Source of the DNA: Astrothelium macrocarpum
Taxonomy: Eukaryota; Ascomycota; Dothideomycetes; Trypetheliales; Trypetheliaceae
NCBI GenBank assembly: GCA_021030915.1
Contig: JAGEMR010000063.1
Location: forward strand, 62,001-126,000
Reading direction: 5' to 3'
DNA length: 64,000 bases
Positions 1 to 11,309 of this stretch are shown here, piece by piece. The first letter of the stretch is position 1, and the number at the start of each line of letters is the position of its first letter. The notes below the pieces were generated by a model. The model made no database searches. It was not told the origin of the DNA and was given only the letters and a program-made list of their open reading frames with translations. The translations under genes and the position numbers were made by a program.

Positions 1-213
1 GAAGAGTGGATCGAGCTGGTGCAAAACAATTTCGAAACTCAGAGCAAAGGTTGGGGGGAGACAGAGGCAGATTCAGAGGGCATTCTTGCGTCAAACCCTG
101 TCGTCAAGTTACTTGGATTCTTTAAAGAAGCTAATACATTGAGGGCAAACATTTGGGAAGCGAATCTAGCTATCAAGACTGGTTCGACTCTAGATACAGT
201 CGGGCAGATGTGA
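1..213 (+). CDS. 3' end of an adenylate-forming reductase / NRPS-like gene (partial)
   Basis: The frame is open from base 1, so the gene begins outside the window. The visible tail contains EEWIELV and later NPVVKLLGFF. This pattern resembles the end of thioester-reductase (NAD-binding 4) domains in fungal adenylate-forming reductases and NRPS-like enzymes, which often read W..L followed by NPA.KL.DFF. No catalytic motif lies in the visible part, so the family call rests on the tail alone. The frame stops at TGA 211-213, yet the same frame continues to 351 with plausible coding sequence (DKWIEKRINGWF). The real end is therefore uncertain, and a nonsense mutation is possible. Confidence 0.4.
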   Translation, partial: EEWIELVQNNFETQSKGWGETEADSEGILASNPVVKLLGFFKEANTLRANIWEANLAIKTGSTLDTVGQM

Positions 214-474
214 GATAAATGGATAGAAAAGCGGATAAATGGCTGGTTCAAGTTATACTCTGATATCAAATTCTCCGAAGCCGCTATAGCTTGGGCAAAC
301 AGAGAGCCAAATGTCACCGGTTTGCTCACAACTCACACGTGCCTGTCGTAGTCTTCACCATAGTGAGTCAGAGTATCATTGCCTGATTCATCTTTTCATA
401 TTCCTCCAAGTACACAATAAGCATCCTCAGTGCCAGCTTAAGATCTCCAAACTTCGCCACCATTTACTGCCACC

Positions 475-1337
475 ATGACAGAGAATAAAGGCAAGCGTGA
501 AGACTTCTACGTCCCCATAAAGTCTAAGCACAAGATCGACATGGACAAGGACGAGTTCTGGCTTTCTCTCGAACCCGAAAGCGACGACGGAGATTCGCCC
601 TACACGAAGATGTTATTAGCTGTTCATCTGGAACTAACGGCTCAGCGCAGCTACAATAAAGTTGCTGAAAATTTGTCAACCAACAACTTCGAAATCAAGG
701 AAAACTGCGCCTCTCTCTTCAACGCGTGTCACACTATGAAGAACGCGGTGTTGATGATTCTCAATCGTCACGATCCGAAAGCCGCAGCAGCGTTTGAAGA
801 TTTGGGGTCCGTAAAACGATTCCAATATGTCAAACATATGAATATAATAGGCGGAGAGGCAAAGGTCATGATTTTGCGGCAGGTGGACCAAGTTGTCGTA
901 CGTCCACCAGCATAGTATCGGCATCAATGACATTATTGCTAACCTTGGTGTAGCTGGCAATCGCGAAAATGACTGACAACGTCTTCGTACAGTCGTATGT
1001 TGGGTATGTCGGGCTCAACATTTCTTAGGATGGCACTTGGATGATATATGACGCCAAAAGGGACATGAAACCAGATCATTGTGGCTGGCATTGGATGGAT
1101 ATCTTTCGACCTTCTCCGCCGTATCGTCACCAAAGCGGGCATAAGGGAATGGAGAAAGCATTGGGTATCGTTAAACTTCTGTTAGAACACAAGGTGTGGA
1201 AGGTGAGGCACCACGGAGTTGGAACCAAAATCACCGTTGCAACGTCTGAAGCATCCCTCGGAGACGAATGGATTGGCGAACTTGGGATAGAGGGTCCATG
1301 GTCTGATGAACATGTTGTCGCACCACTAATTCATTGA
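475..1337 (+). CDS. hypothetical protein, three exons
   Basis: Proposed exons are 475-897, 954-986 and 1029-1337, giving about 254 aa. The ATG sits in a strong context (GCCACCATG). Intron 1 (898-953) has GTACGT, a TGCTAAC branch point and TAG. Intron 2 (987-1028, 42 nt) has GTACAG, CTCAAC and TTAG; it is short but joins the frames cleanly. The protein is hydrophilic and acidic near its start, with no signal peptide or membrane segment. The last exon holds a Trp/His-rich stretch (CGWHWMDIF). I do not recognise a family. The first exon is the best supported part. Confidence 0.5.
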
Positions 1338-1859
1338 GAGTGAGGCGTCCAGATCTTGAGAAGGCTGACGGCCAGAAATAGTAGGTATGCAATCGAGGCC
1401 ACGAGCCATGAGGACGGGGTTAAAAGGCTAGCTACTGTTACTCCGCCGAGAGGAACATACCAATGGATCAAGATAGTGAACAATCGACGATTGAAACTGC
1501 GAACAATTCCTGTATCCTTGACAAAAATTTGCTCGTAATTACGATGACTGTGGAAAGAAGTTTTTCAGGTGCTCGATGTGCCGTGTGCTTTGACTATTGC
1601 ATCTACCTGTCGCTTGAATAATCGGGAAACAAAAGTCAAGCAAGGAAGGAAACTTTCAATGATTTTCTTTTACTTTTCCATGGTATCAAGAAATGTCATT
1701 ATTCGTAAAAAGTCACCAAAAAGAGAAGAAAAGTACCAACCCACAACAACCATCAGCGAGCCAAAAGCAGTCTGATTGAGTAGAGCTAATTATGCCGGTT
1801 GAAAGTCCTCCAACAGTCTCGATTCTCCCAGTCCATCATAAGCCCTTCGCCACACATCC
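1338..1859. other. intergenic, no gene seen
   Basis: Two short open frames occur (1356-1538 and 1569-1775) without family resemblance or splice continuity with the upstream gene. The stretch is probably 3' flank shared by two genes that end toward each other. Confidence 0.5.
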
Positions 1860-3041
1860 TCAGCGCCTCGAATCCATGTAAGTCTTCGCTAGATTCTTTG
1901 CCACGGGCAATAGTATCGGCGCCCACTGCTCATAATGTTTCTGACCGGTCTTGACATAGCGACCAAAGTCATCCTTGTTCATCTTCTCATTCCATTTTCT
2001 TTTGTCCTTATCCTTCCTCCCCTTCTCCCTTTTCCGTCTGTCTTCATACGAATCATCATTGTCGTCATATTTGCTACGATACCTCCTATCTCTGTCTCGA
2101 TCTCTGTCTCGTTCCCTGTCTCGACTCTTCTCCCGCTTATAATCGCTTCGTCCGTGGTCGCTTCGCCGACGGTTGTCTCCACGTTCATAGTCGTTATCAT
2201 AGTCGTCGGATCCCCTTCGTCTCCCTCCCCGTCTGCCTTCTTCACCATGTGACCGGTATCCACGATCTTCTCTGGCCTCGTCTCCCCTGCGCCTGCCTGC
2301 ATGTCGGCCATCAGAGCGGTAGCCGCGTTCGTAGCCGTCGTCATCGTAATCATCATTCGCGCTACGACGTCTAGGAGGCGGCGCTCGCCGTCGTCTATCG
2401 TATGCATCATCGCCACCATCGTCATCGTCGTCGTCATCGTAGTACTTTGAACGAGGCGGTGGGCGTTCTGTGTGGCGACGACGGGGGATGGGCGCTTCCG
2501 TGGGTTGATCTTCATCATAGTAGCTTCCACGAGTTTGTCCTGGCGGCGGGGGCCTTACACGAGGTCCTTCCCGAGGGGCTCCATCACGGGGCCCTTCGCG
2601 ACGAGCGTCACGACGAGGTGCGTTGGGCTCGATATCGCGGGGATCACGTTCTTCGGGTTGGTAAGCGTCAGGCTTGGGTCGGCGTGGACGAGCTGAATCA
2701 TCATCGCCCCGCTTTGAGCGACGGAGCATATCACCCTCATCGGACTCGTAGCCATCACGTTTGGCACGGAAATCGCGTTGGTGGGGTGAGGTCTTGCGCT
2801 CGAGGTCTGGCGCTTCAGCGTTCAGATACGAGCGTTGGTCGTTAAACGTGGGAACTCTGGCGTCGTAGCCTTTCTTTGGCTTAGCATAGGGCCCGATTGG
2901 AGGAGGAGGGATTTCTGGACCTGCTGATGGAGGAGGCGCACTATCACGGTAGGGTGAGCCTCGCGGACGTCTAGGACGGCGATCGTCAGATTCAAGGCTG
3001 TCACGATCGCCTGGGTAGGGAGGCGGGGGGTAGGATGGCAT
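1860..3041 (-). CDS. low-complexity, charged, RS/RD-rich hypothetical protein
   Basis: A single open frame of 393 aa. It begins with a Pro/Tyr-rich segment (MPSYPPPPYPGD) and continues with long Arg/Asp/Ser/Tyr-rich stretches that include an acidic run of Asp near residue 200 and RDRDRDRD-type dipeptides near residue 310. The last 45 residues are more ordered-looking (KDDFGRYVKTGQKHYEQWAP, then LLPVAKNLAKTYMDS) and are the likely conserved part. There is no signal peptide or membrane segment. RS/RD dipeptides are common in RNA-processing and nuclear-speckle proteins, but that role is only a guess. Start codons of this gene and the next lie 185 bp apart, so the two probably share a divergent promoter. 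Confidence 0.75.
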   Translation of the reverse strand: MPSYPPPPYPGDRDSLESDDRRPRRPRGSPYRDSAPPPSAGPEIPPPPIGPYAKPKKGYDARVPTFNDQRSYLNAEAPDLERKTSPHQRDFRAKRDGYESDEGDMLRRSKRGDDDSARPRRPKPDAYQPEERDPRDIEPNAPRRDARREGPRDGAPREGPRVRPPPPGQTRGSYYDEDQPTEAPIPRRRHTERPPPRSKYYDDDDDDDGGDDAYDRRRRAPPPRRRSANDDYDDDGYERGYRSDGRHAGRRRGDEAREDRGYRSHGEEGRRGGRRRGSDDYDNDYERGDNRRRSDHGRSDYKREKSRDRERDRDRDRDRRYRSKYDDNDDSYEDRRKREKGRKDKDKRKWNEKMNKDDFGRYVKTGQKHYEQWAPILLPVAKNLAKTYMDSRR

Positions 3042-3226
3042 GGTGTTGATGAAGAAATGCTTCTTGCTGATGAGGAAGCAAGTTGAGCAAGTGGAGAGAA
3101 GCGGTTGAGCAGCAGTGGCGAGATTGAAGTAAGCTGAGGTGGCGGGATGCGGGACACATGCGGCTTGACGTTCTCCGACCGCAGATCACTAGCGGGGCGG
3201 TGTATCTTAGACACCTTGTCAAGTAA

Positions 3227-3858
3227 ATGTTGTCATCCTTTGTCACCACCAGTACCATGAGACTATCACTTATGCTTCCATGCTTGAGAGAGCCCTGTGA
3301 CCTGTATAGAGTTTCCGTGGCCCTCAAACATGGCCATCGAAACATACACGCATCACTTTCGCTCGCTCGGCGAAGATCGCAACCTGTCTCTCCAAAATCC
3401 CCCAAGACGGCCACCTCAGCAATTCCTAAGCCCCTACCCTTCAGATCGACTACTGTATCTGACCCTCGCAAATCCGCGACTACCAACGAACAGCAGATAG
3501 ATGCCACAGTCCCCGGCAAAAATCCTGCAAGTACAGAGCACACAAGTCCGAAGCCTACAAATACCTCATCTTCTTTCCTTCCCACTTTATCTCCAGGACC
3601 AGGTGATATCGAAGCCGGCAAGAGAGCGACGGAAGACGTGGCTAGGACAGGAAAGTTGCCTGAAAAATATAAAGGAGCATCGAGACGGTAAGAGCCCCTC
3701 TCCATATTACAAATGGTCCTTGAAACGCTAAAGATTGGGTGCTCTGATGAAGGATTACCGCTGTTCTAGTTGCCTTGCCCATTTTGATCGTTTGTGGTTA
3801 TGAGCTCTTCCAACGTGGTATGAGATTGAACTACGAAGCCGCGATGCTATGCATGTGA
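3227..3858 (+). CDS. small single-pass membrane protein, probably mitochondrial
   Basis: Proposed exons are 3227-3687 and 3753-3858, giving 188 aa. The intron (3688-3752) has GTAAGA, an ACGCTAAAG branch region and AAG, and the join restores an open frame. The first 45 residues are basic and serine-rich without acidic residues, as in a mitochondrial presequence. A disordered Ser/Pro/Thr linker follows. The last exon encodes a hydrophobic helix (TAVLVALPILIVCGYELF) after a conserved-looking GKLPEKYKGASRR. This layout is seen in small fungal inner-membrane proteins, but I cannot name the family. A second in-frame ATG at 3257 could be the true start. The last exon is missed if only continuous reading frames are considered. 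Confidence 0.6.
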
Positions 3859-5102
3859 CTGACCATGAGAACAGTTACAACGGGCAAAAAACCAAAAAGC
3901 GCATACCCCATCTCCCATCCCCCTGAAGAAAACATATCTCATGCAAGGTAAACCTTGATATATGCGTGATATTGGCTTGACTGGGGAAGCTACATCCATA
4001 CCTTTCACAACGAGACCAGCAAAGCTCCAACAGGAGGGGCCCAGTCCTCAATAGGAGATCAATCCGCCCAAATGCAAGTGCTGACGCAAGTGTGACGAAC
4101 ATGTCTTACTAGTTAGCATGATTTCCTCTCCCTGCAAATCTCCAGGACGTTGTAGCCATCGGGGCCTGATCTGTGCAACCTGCCTCACCATAGCTGGTCT
4201 AGTCCGTTCCTGGGGATGACGTTAGACATCGTTCAAACGCCTTTTCGAGCTTAATAGATATCGATTAACACTTTATAACAAAGGATGCAATCCCAACGAA
4301 CGGTCAAATGTCAGTACGTCCTCACTCCAGACATTCGCTGGCTTTCGACGGAAACCCAGAATTGAAGTCAAGATCATATCCAGATAAGTTTCAGGGAACG
4401 TTTCTATAGTTTGGGTATGAAAAGCCGAAACCCAATCATTTCATTATTGTTTAATTGGCATCTCTAAACACTTGATAGATTAATGAAGTGTCTCCGCCAT
4501 CAGCAGCACTGAAAATAAAGTCTTTCGGCCTTCGATATTTCATTGGGGGTCTCCTTTACGTGTATGTAATTCATTGCCTTTCTGGCCGAATAATCCATCC
4601 TTACAGCGGATAGTTATGGTTCTCAGAACTGAGAAATAAAATGGGACAAGACTGGTTGAGAATCTTCTCTGGGTTAACGCCATGTTTCACTTACTCATAA
4701 CTCGTCCTAAAATTTAGCTTCACAACGCAGTCGGAGCATGGTCCACTTTTGCTTTTATCCACTTTGCTTTACATCCTGCTCTCCCATCGCGTCGACACGA
4801 GTTTAGCCGCACAGATATTGTCAGCGAAGTCATGCCAGATACCTCTGCGTAAAATCCGAGCAAAGAGGTCATCCCTTGTAACACTCCAGCGAGCACGGCC
4901 CCATATTATCAGCTCTAATTCATCCCGATTTACCTCACGCGAGTGTTCAGACAAGGATTCCACACCAACCACGTGAATCTGACCAGTGCTCTACAGTTGC
5001 ATCAATAAGATCACTTGCTGTCTATCGGCCAGTTGTATAGCTTGTCGAATGCTCGAGGCTTCACTTCTCGCCTCTAAAATCATTTCCCTAAACCCCATAA
5101 AG
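3859..5102. other. intergenic, no gene seen
   Basis: AT-leaning DNA with short frames only. The frame 4749-4976 begins with a hydrophobic stretch, but nothing supports it as a gene. The last part is presumably the promoter of the next gene. Confidence 0.5.
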
Positions 5103-6536
5103 ATGGAAAACTCCCAAAAGATGGGCAGAGAGAATTTCTTTTTGCCTCTTACTTGGGAAGCACCAATTCATGGGAAAGGTCTACACTCAGTGTTACATGA
5201 ACATCAGGACCAGCCAAGTCCCTTCTTTCCACTCACTCGTGTCAATTCTGTCCAGATAAGTCATGAGTCCGCGAATGAAGGAATGCAACAGCCGCGCTAT
5301 ACATCGGACCTCTTTCTGTCCAACATCCCAGTCTCGGTAGTCTCAAACACTCGTAAACGCCCAGCGGAAGACCATTCCAACGTGCAATTGCCTAGAAAAT
5401 CACACGTGCGCGGCTCATGTTATATCAGAGCGGATCTTGTACAAGATCGGTACACTGAGGAGGAATTTAGTTCCCTCGTTGATGTGCCCTCAGATATCAC
5501 TGGTGGTGCTACTGGTATCCGGGGTTATGACTCCGTTTTGAGTGAAATCAACGATAAGCTGGCCAAGGCGACCGAATCACAGCAATTTCTTCATGGCAAT
5601 GCAACAAATGAGCATCGTACATCTACTACGGATGTTTTGGATCATCAAAAAGGCCCAAGATCATCAGAGACTGGTCATCACTCGAACAAGTCAACACCAC
5701 CCAATACTGCATGGAAGAAAATCACTCAGGAAAAAGCACAGCAGGGTGAACCACTGAACGCAGATGGTCTCCTTGCATTTGTGATTAAAAGCCTCCGATT
5801 ATGTCAAGAGGATTCATCGGACTACCTTAATATAGTGCCAGTAGATGTTTCTGCGCCAAGGCACATGAGGGATTGGCCTGCACACTTACGCGAACTAATC
5901 AAGCACGTCATTACAGCCGTTCTTGAAAAGTGTTGGCCAGAAGAAGCCCACAAAATTCAAGAAGATTGCACAAATTCTCGTTTCGAATTTGTATACGGTA
6001 TCAGTGGAGGCAATGAACCTTATACAATAGCTATTCTGCGGTTTCGAAAACGTGTCACTGCAAGTGGATGTTCTCATGTTTCGAATGAGCACTAACAAGG
6101 CGTGTAGGTCGGAATCTTCAAGAACGTCGACGAAAAGATCAAATGGAATGTCGTCATCTGTTCTCAGGTAAACCCGAAAGCATCGTGGACACCGGAATCT
6201 TTCTTCCAACAAGAAAGCGAAGATAACAATCCGCTACATGGGAAGGGACGCTTTCTGTGGGCTGGGCTCATTACTCCCCCACGGATTCATCGCCACCATT
6301 TTGCTCTCCAAGAACGATGTCACGGCTTCGACACCATTCTCGAGTTCTTTCTAAAGACTCTGAATAGCGAGCCTTGGACAAAAGGTCAGGGCTCAAAGGC
6401 AATCATAGGGTGCTCTGATATTGGCACTATTTTACTTCCAGACCGAACAAGTATCATCTATGATGGAAAGCATCCTAGTGTACGCAGAAACATTCTTCGC
6501 CGACTTGCCATCCGTCGACAACAGCGGATACCCTGA
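5103..6536 (+). CDS. hypothetical protein, two exons
   Basis: Proposed exons are 5103-6053 and 6108-6536, giving 459 aa. The 54-nt intron ends with CACTAAC and GTGTAG. The donor GTCACT is weak. The alternative donor GTGTCA two bases earlier would end the protein at 6226. The longer form is preferred because its frame keeps 142 open codons with strong C-ending wobble (GTC, ATC, TTC, AAG, AAC). The N-terminal part is disordered. From about residue 230 the protein looks globular (LLAFVIKSLRLCQED, LRELIKHVITAVLEKCWPEE). No known domain was recognised. The start may lie further upstream, as the frame is open from 4986. Confidence 0.5.
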
Positions 6537-6940
6537 CCGATATACGTCCTGGGGCGCTTGCCTTGATTCTTCGATAATTCCTTTCAATTTATCAGGACGA
6601 TTGTGCGCTTCCAGCTCTCCTGGACAGATGTGGCATCCGAGCATCTGAACATCCAAAAATCTTTTTCTTTAGCAAAGATTCAGACCTCCTCATTCACGGA
6701 CGTCACATCCCATAGTCGGTAAATGATGGGAAAAAGGCTTTTCAGTCGGAAAGTTTCATTCTCCATTCCCTTTTTCCTTGGCAGATTGCTCGGGACTGGC
6801 TTTGCGAAAATTCTATTGATCAATATTAGCTTAATAACTCCCGAAAAAACGAATATTTAATTGTATTTCAAGAAAGATAGGGTGAACGATCTAGAGGAAA
6901 ACCTCCGCCGCTCGCTCTTACTACTCTAATCGGAATTCTG
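6537..6940. other. intergenic, no gene seen
   Basis: Downstream flank of the preceding gene up to the target site of MITE copy A. No supported gene. Confidence 0.5.
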
Positions 6941-6944
6941 GTCG

Positions 6945-7188
6945 CACCTGTGGATGCAATGAGAAATGTCACCCGCAACCGCGAAAGATATATTCGCTGC
7001 AGGCCTCGTCTGGAGACCCTCAACAACAACAAACACAAAGTTCATTAGAACCTATTCTTCAATAGATTCTTGGCGGATCATGTAAAATTTATGTTTGTTT
7101 AGAATGGCATGGGGTCGTCCCGACTAGGCCTGCGGCAAGCTACATCTTTCGTGGTCGCGGGTGACATTTCTTACTGCATCCACTGGTG
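6945..7188. mobile_element. MITE copy A (five-copy family), 244 bp
   Basis: The ends are inverted repeats: left CACCTGTGGATGCAATGAGA, right ending CTTACTGCATCCACTGGTG. The flanking four bases are GTCG (6941-6944) and GTTG (7189-7192), a 4-bp target-site duplication with one change. The inverted similarity extends about 70 bp inward (GTCACCCGC...GGCCT against AGGCC...GCGGGTGAC). No coding capacity. The core matches copy E. Confidence 0.85.
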
Positions 7189-7192
7189 GTTG

Positions 7193-9007
7193 TGATTATT
7201 TGGCTTACTTTAACATATCTTGTGCTTGACATGTCCTCTAGTAGAATCAGACACCAGCTCACGACTTGTAGACAAGGCTTTGTTCATGGTACAATTATGT
7301 CAGATTCGAGCATAAATTTATGCTATCATTAGTGTGTCTACCGCTGCAAATTTTCTGGGGGCTCGTGATTGCGTCAAGGTTGCATTGAAAAATATTATGG
7401 GCCAAAAGAAATTTTACATATGGTACATGAGCTGAGCAGACTGGGTACATATGCAATTCTAGACAATCAAATACATCGAGACTGATCAAAGAGACGAAGC
7501 TGAAAATGAGGAAACCCGACATTGTGGATAGTTTCCGTCACATGTGCGGGGCAAGAAAGCGCAAACCTACCGCTTCTCTCCAACAACTGCTATCCAATAT
7601 GGCTAAGATTATAAGATACATGACCACCCCCGACTGGGTGGATCGAATAGCTCTCACATGAAGCCATTACAGAATAATCACTGTTTAATCCGCCTATTAC
7701 GTCGTCGCATACATACCCGGGCAGACAATCTCCCCTGAATTCTTTTTCTAGCGTTCGGTCGAGATCTCCACAAGTCAGTATAAACGCTCGCCCTATTCCC
7801 ATTACATCCACACAGTACGATCTTACAAATCTCACGTACCCTGGATGGCTGGGCTGCGGACAGTCATTGATTGGAAACGAAGTTTGGCTCCTCTTGGTAA
7901 GATTTGCTCGGATAGCTGGCGAAAGATGACGTCTTCTAGGCCTGAAACTGATAGAAATGTTAGATGGTCAGATGAGACGAGAGATGAGGGGTCGGGCAGT
8001 AAGAGGGATAAGATACTCTATATCCTGATAATGAAAATTATGTGCTTGCATATATCCTTGATTTGCTTCTGCCTTCTCCCCGTCAAAGTTCTGGTCAAGA
8101 GTTTTAATTATAGATGGAACTTACTTGAGGGATTCTCTATCATTGACATGTCGCGCATCCACACAGACCAGGAGAAAAAGCAAGAAAATGATAGGGTTGA
8201 TGGATAAAATTTCCATTGCTGTACTGGTGCTACCAATAAGCTTGCGTGGTAACAAGTTATTGAAGCGCTGGATTCCTAATAGAAAATGTTACTTTCTCTT
8301 TTTTTTAAAAAAAAAAGGAAAAGAACAAAAAAGAACAAAAAAACCAAATGTGAAGTATTTCATCATGGGGACAAATACGGAAAAAAGGAGAATTCGATAG
8401 TAACAGGGATAGGAAACACGGAAGGAAGAAAGGAGAGTAGAAAAGTTGGTGTAGAGTAGCAGACGAAAGAGGGAATGCGTTGATGATTTAACCGTACAAA
8501 TTTCATCCGAAATGTTACTGACTGCTCTTTTCCTTAGCCGCGCGTGGGCTTGCGGCTCCATTTTCTCCCTGCCACCTTTCCTCCGATTGCATGGATTCCA
8601 TCCTGTTTGTAATAGTACCAATGGTCCCAAAGGTCGAAATTTGGAGGGAATTGGAGTGGATGACGTAAGAAGATTTTAAACTCTCTACCTATTTTACAGA
8701 AGAATTGCTCTTTCACGAATAATTTCTATCTCTCAGACATGAAGAGTGTCGATGGGCAGATGTTCCATTCTGGGACATCCCTTTTTCGTAGCACCTCCAT
8801 GGACTCGTCCTTTAAAAGCAATCTTACTCTCGAAGACAACAACGAAATGCCATCCGGCCAGAGAGAACTCCTTCAATCGCTTTTTGAAGAAAGGATTTTG
8901 TCATTAGAATCTTTACGCCTGTTCAAAAGAAATGATGAATTAAGTGCTTCCATTTCTACGAAAACTAATAATTGAGGTCCTGCCTCTCTAAATTTCAACG
9001 TACATAA
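7193..9007. other. gene-poor intergenic stretch
   Basis: Several short frames occur on both strands (for example 7845-8207 and 8739-8975), none with a recognisable domain, signal peptide or credible splice partners. A pyrimidine-then-purine tract lies at about 8294-8345. The 78-codon ATG frame at 8739-8975 (MKSVDGQMFHSG...) is the only one I would recheck with transcripts. Confidence 0.5.
8294..8345. repeat. low-complexity T-run / A-run tract
   Basis: A run of T is followed directly by a run of A and then by GAACAAAA-type repeats. The T/A junction can form a small hairpin. It lies in non-coding DNA and is probably simple sequence. Confidence 0.7.
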
Positions 9008-9945
9008 TCATGTGATAGACATTTCCGCTGGCCTCTGACTGTTTTCTAGCTCTACGACGAAAGTTCTGTTACCCATTGATACAAAACCAATACCCCGATT
9101 CTCGTCCTGAGGCAGCTCAACTGCTACATTCCGACGATTATCCGGATCCGCAATAGCCGTTCCGGAGGATTGTCTTCCTGGTGTTCCTGGTAAACCCAGA
9201 CGCGACAGCTTCTGGTATCGTCTTCGCATTAGGCACCAGAGACCACCAGCTCCAATCAGAAGCCCAGCGACTCCAGCAGCGACTCCAACTCCTGCTGATC
9301 TATGTGTAGGGAGGCCGCTTAAGGAAGCCGGGGGCCCTTTTGGGATGCTGCTGCTTGTGGGAGATGCGTCGGCAGGCGCAGGACTGGTAGACACGCTGGT
9401 AACAACCTGCGCTACTGGAGTTGAAGACAACTCCCAAGCCGGGAGATCACTAGCGTTTACAGGTATACTGTACGTTACATAAAGCACATCCGGATCACCA
9501 GCCAAAAATGATTCTGAGGATGGATTTTCGCAATTCGGGTTTCCTTGCAAATCGTCGGAACAGCATTGCCAATTTTGTGATGTTTTGTTGTACCAAACGT
9601 CGGTATGTCCATAGTTTCCTATTATGCAATCGTTATTGTTAAGCCATGTCGAGTAACTGCGCAAAGACTGGTTAATACTGATCGAGACATACCACAGTGG
9701 TTGGGACAATCGGGACCCCAGCTTGAGTCAGTACAGCCAGCGACGTACCAACCCGTTTGCCCCGGGAGATATTTCGGAGGAAACCAGCAAAGCTGATCGG
9801 AATAGCAGATATGACCCGTAAGACAACAGAGTGCAACTGCATTTGTGGAATTGAGTGGACTGCACGGCATATTCGGCCGCGGAAAAACGCTTTCATCAAC
9901 CATAGAACCATTGACGTGTTGATAGCAAGAAATCTTGCTCGCCAT
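9008..9945 (-). CDS. cysteine-rich single-pass membrane protein
   Basis: Proposed exons are 9945-9693 and 9618-9008 (287 aa from the ATG at 9945). The intron 9619-9692 has GTATGT, CTTAAC and TAG. The N-terminal part is Cys-rich with repeated short spacings (ALCCLTGHICY, CPNHCGNYG, NWQCCSDD), as in fungal wall-facing ectodomains. A Ser/Thr/Pro-rich stalk follows, then one transmembrane helix (GVAAGVAGLLIGAGGLWCL) with a basic stop-transfer MRRRY and a cytoplasmic tail of about 65 residues. The family of similar fungal proteins normally carries a signal peptide, and none is evident here. A further 5' exon is therefore likely, perhaps ending at a GTGAGT donor near 9993. Surface sensing is an inference from layout. 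Confidence 0.65.
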
Positions 9946-10014
9946 AGGTGCATCGGCCAAAAGAGAGCGTAGTCTGAAATTTCTTCCACTCACCAAAATT
10001 GCTCGGGAAAGCAA

Positions 10015-11309
10015 GTGTATTTATTCCAAACCCGGAAAGTTATCAGGGCCCCAACAGGTTCTAGAGTTGGTGGCGGTGAATGCGGTGGCTTCACGTTGGC
10101 CTTTCGATCAGGACACTGTCGGTTGAGTACAGCGAGAAAGTAGTTAACCAGTAGCTTTGCAGAATTAGCATATGCCATTCGTCACAAAATGGTCAACTTT
10201 ACGTATGATTGGATTGTGTGTACATGAAACCACAGCTGCATACGGAGCCAAGGCAAAAGCCGAGTCTGCAGAGATTTCCCACGTCGTTTGCGTGTTTCTG
10301 AAGAGAACAGGCGGGCTGTTCATATCCATTCTGACCTTATTCTAGTCAAGACTCCAGTGTTCGTCAAAAGTGCTGCTTTCCAGTGTGCTTCCCAGAAGGA
10401 TGGGGTCACTAGATTGAAATATGAACAACACTGTATCGTCAGAGTACATGGTGTGTACCGGTGGACAAAGGTGTGGGTTTCAACGTCATGCTCGTATTGC
10501 TATTGCCTTACGACGAAGATTTTCGAGAAGGCTCAGCTCACCTAAACTTTGAGGGAAAAGCAACAAAGCAGCACGAGCCATTCTTTTGCATGTGGTGAGT
10601 ACTCAAAGCCCGGTATTGGTTACCGATCTTTGAACCGACAGATCTGTTCTTCGTAAATGCACTTCCATCTCTGTCCGCTTCAGCCTCATCGGCCGAGTAG
10701 AGACGATTATGAACGGAAACGGTTACGAAGATATCGACAAACGTGATGACAACGCGATGTAAATTCTTTTCCAAGCCAATAGGCAGGCAGACCTTCGAGA
10801 GCATCAAGATTTTCAAATACAGTGTGGATATACCGCCCTGTTTCAGTATGAGACCGTTCCCACTCTTGATCACTATCTCGCATTTCGGTAGCATGACCCA
10901 TGATTCATGCAGCTGTCATAATTATAGACAAGGATGTATACTATCCTGCTCCAGTCAGCCCTGATATCTCCACAAGTATGATTCAAGCACAACCACTCGA
11001 TTCATCCATCTACATCTCGTCTCCCGTGTGTGTGGTCTTAAGCGGACGTATGTTTCGTCTATAGCCAGCTGAAGCTGCTCTAATTCCCTTCCTTACCTTA
11101 TCTGAAACTTCTCGCGACTGGTGACCCAATCTCAGTTTCCCGCTTCTGTAGGTGGACCCCATTACACATCCTATGAGCTCCCTACCGCTCCTGATACGTC
11201 TCCCGAGATACCGGTCAACAGCAAATCCCCATCGAATCACCACTGGATTATAATCTTCAAGATTTTCTGCTCTTTCCATTTCGTTCCTATCCAAGGTTTC
11301 AAGACTGAA
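10015..11309. other. intergenic, no supported gene
   Basis: Short frames on both strands (10538-10894 and 11010-11294 on minus, 10288-10545 on plus) lack family resemblance. A missing 5' exon of the Cys-rich protein may lie near 10000-10180. Confidence 0.45.

Noticed and set aside
8289..8630. 113-codon minus-strand frame
   Set aside because: Crosses the T/A homopolymer tract and ends in Phe/Lys runs; no support.
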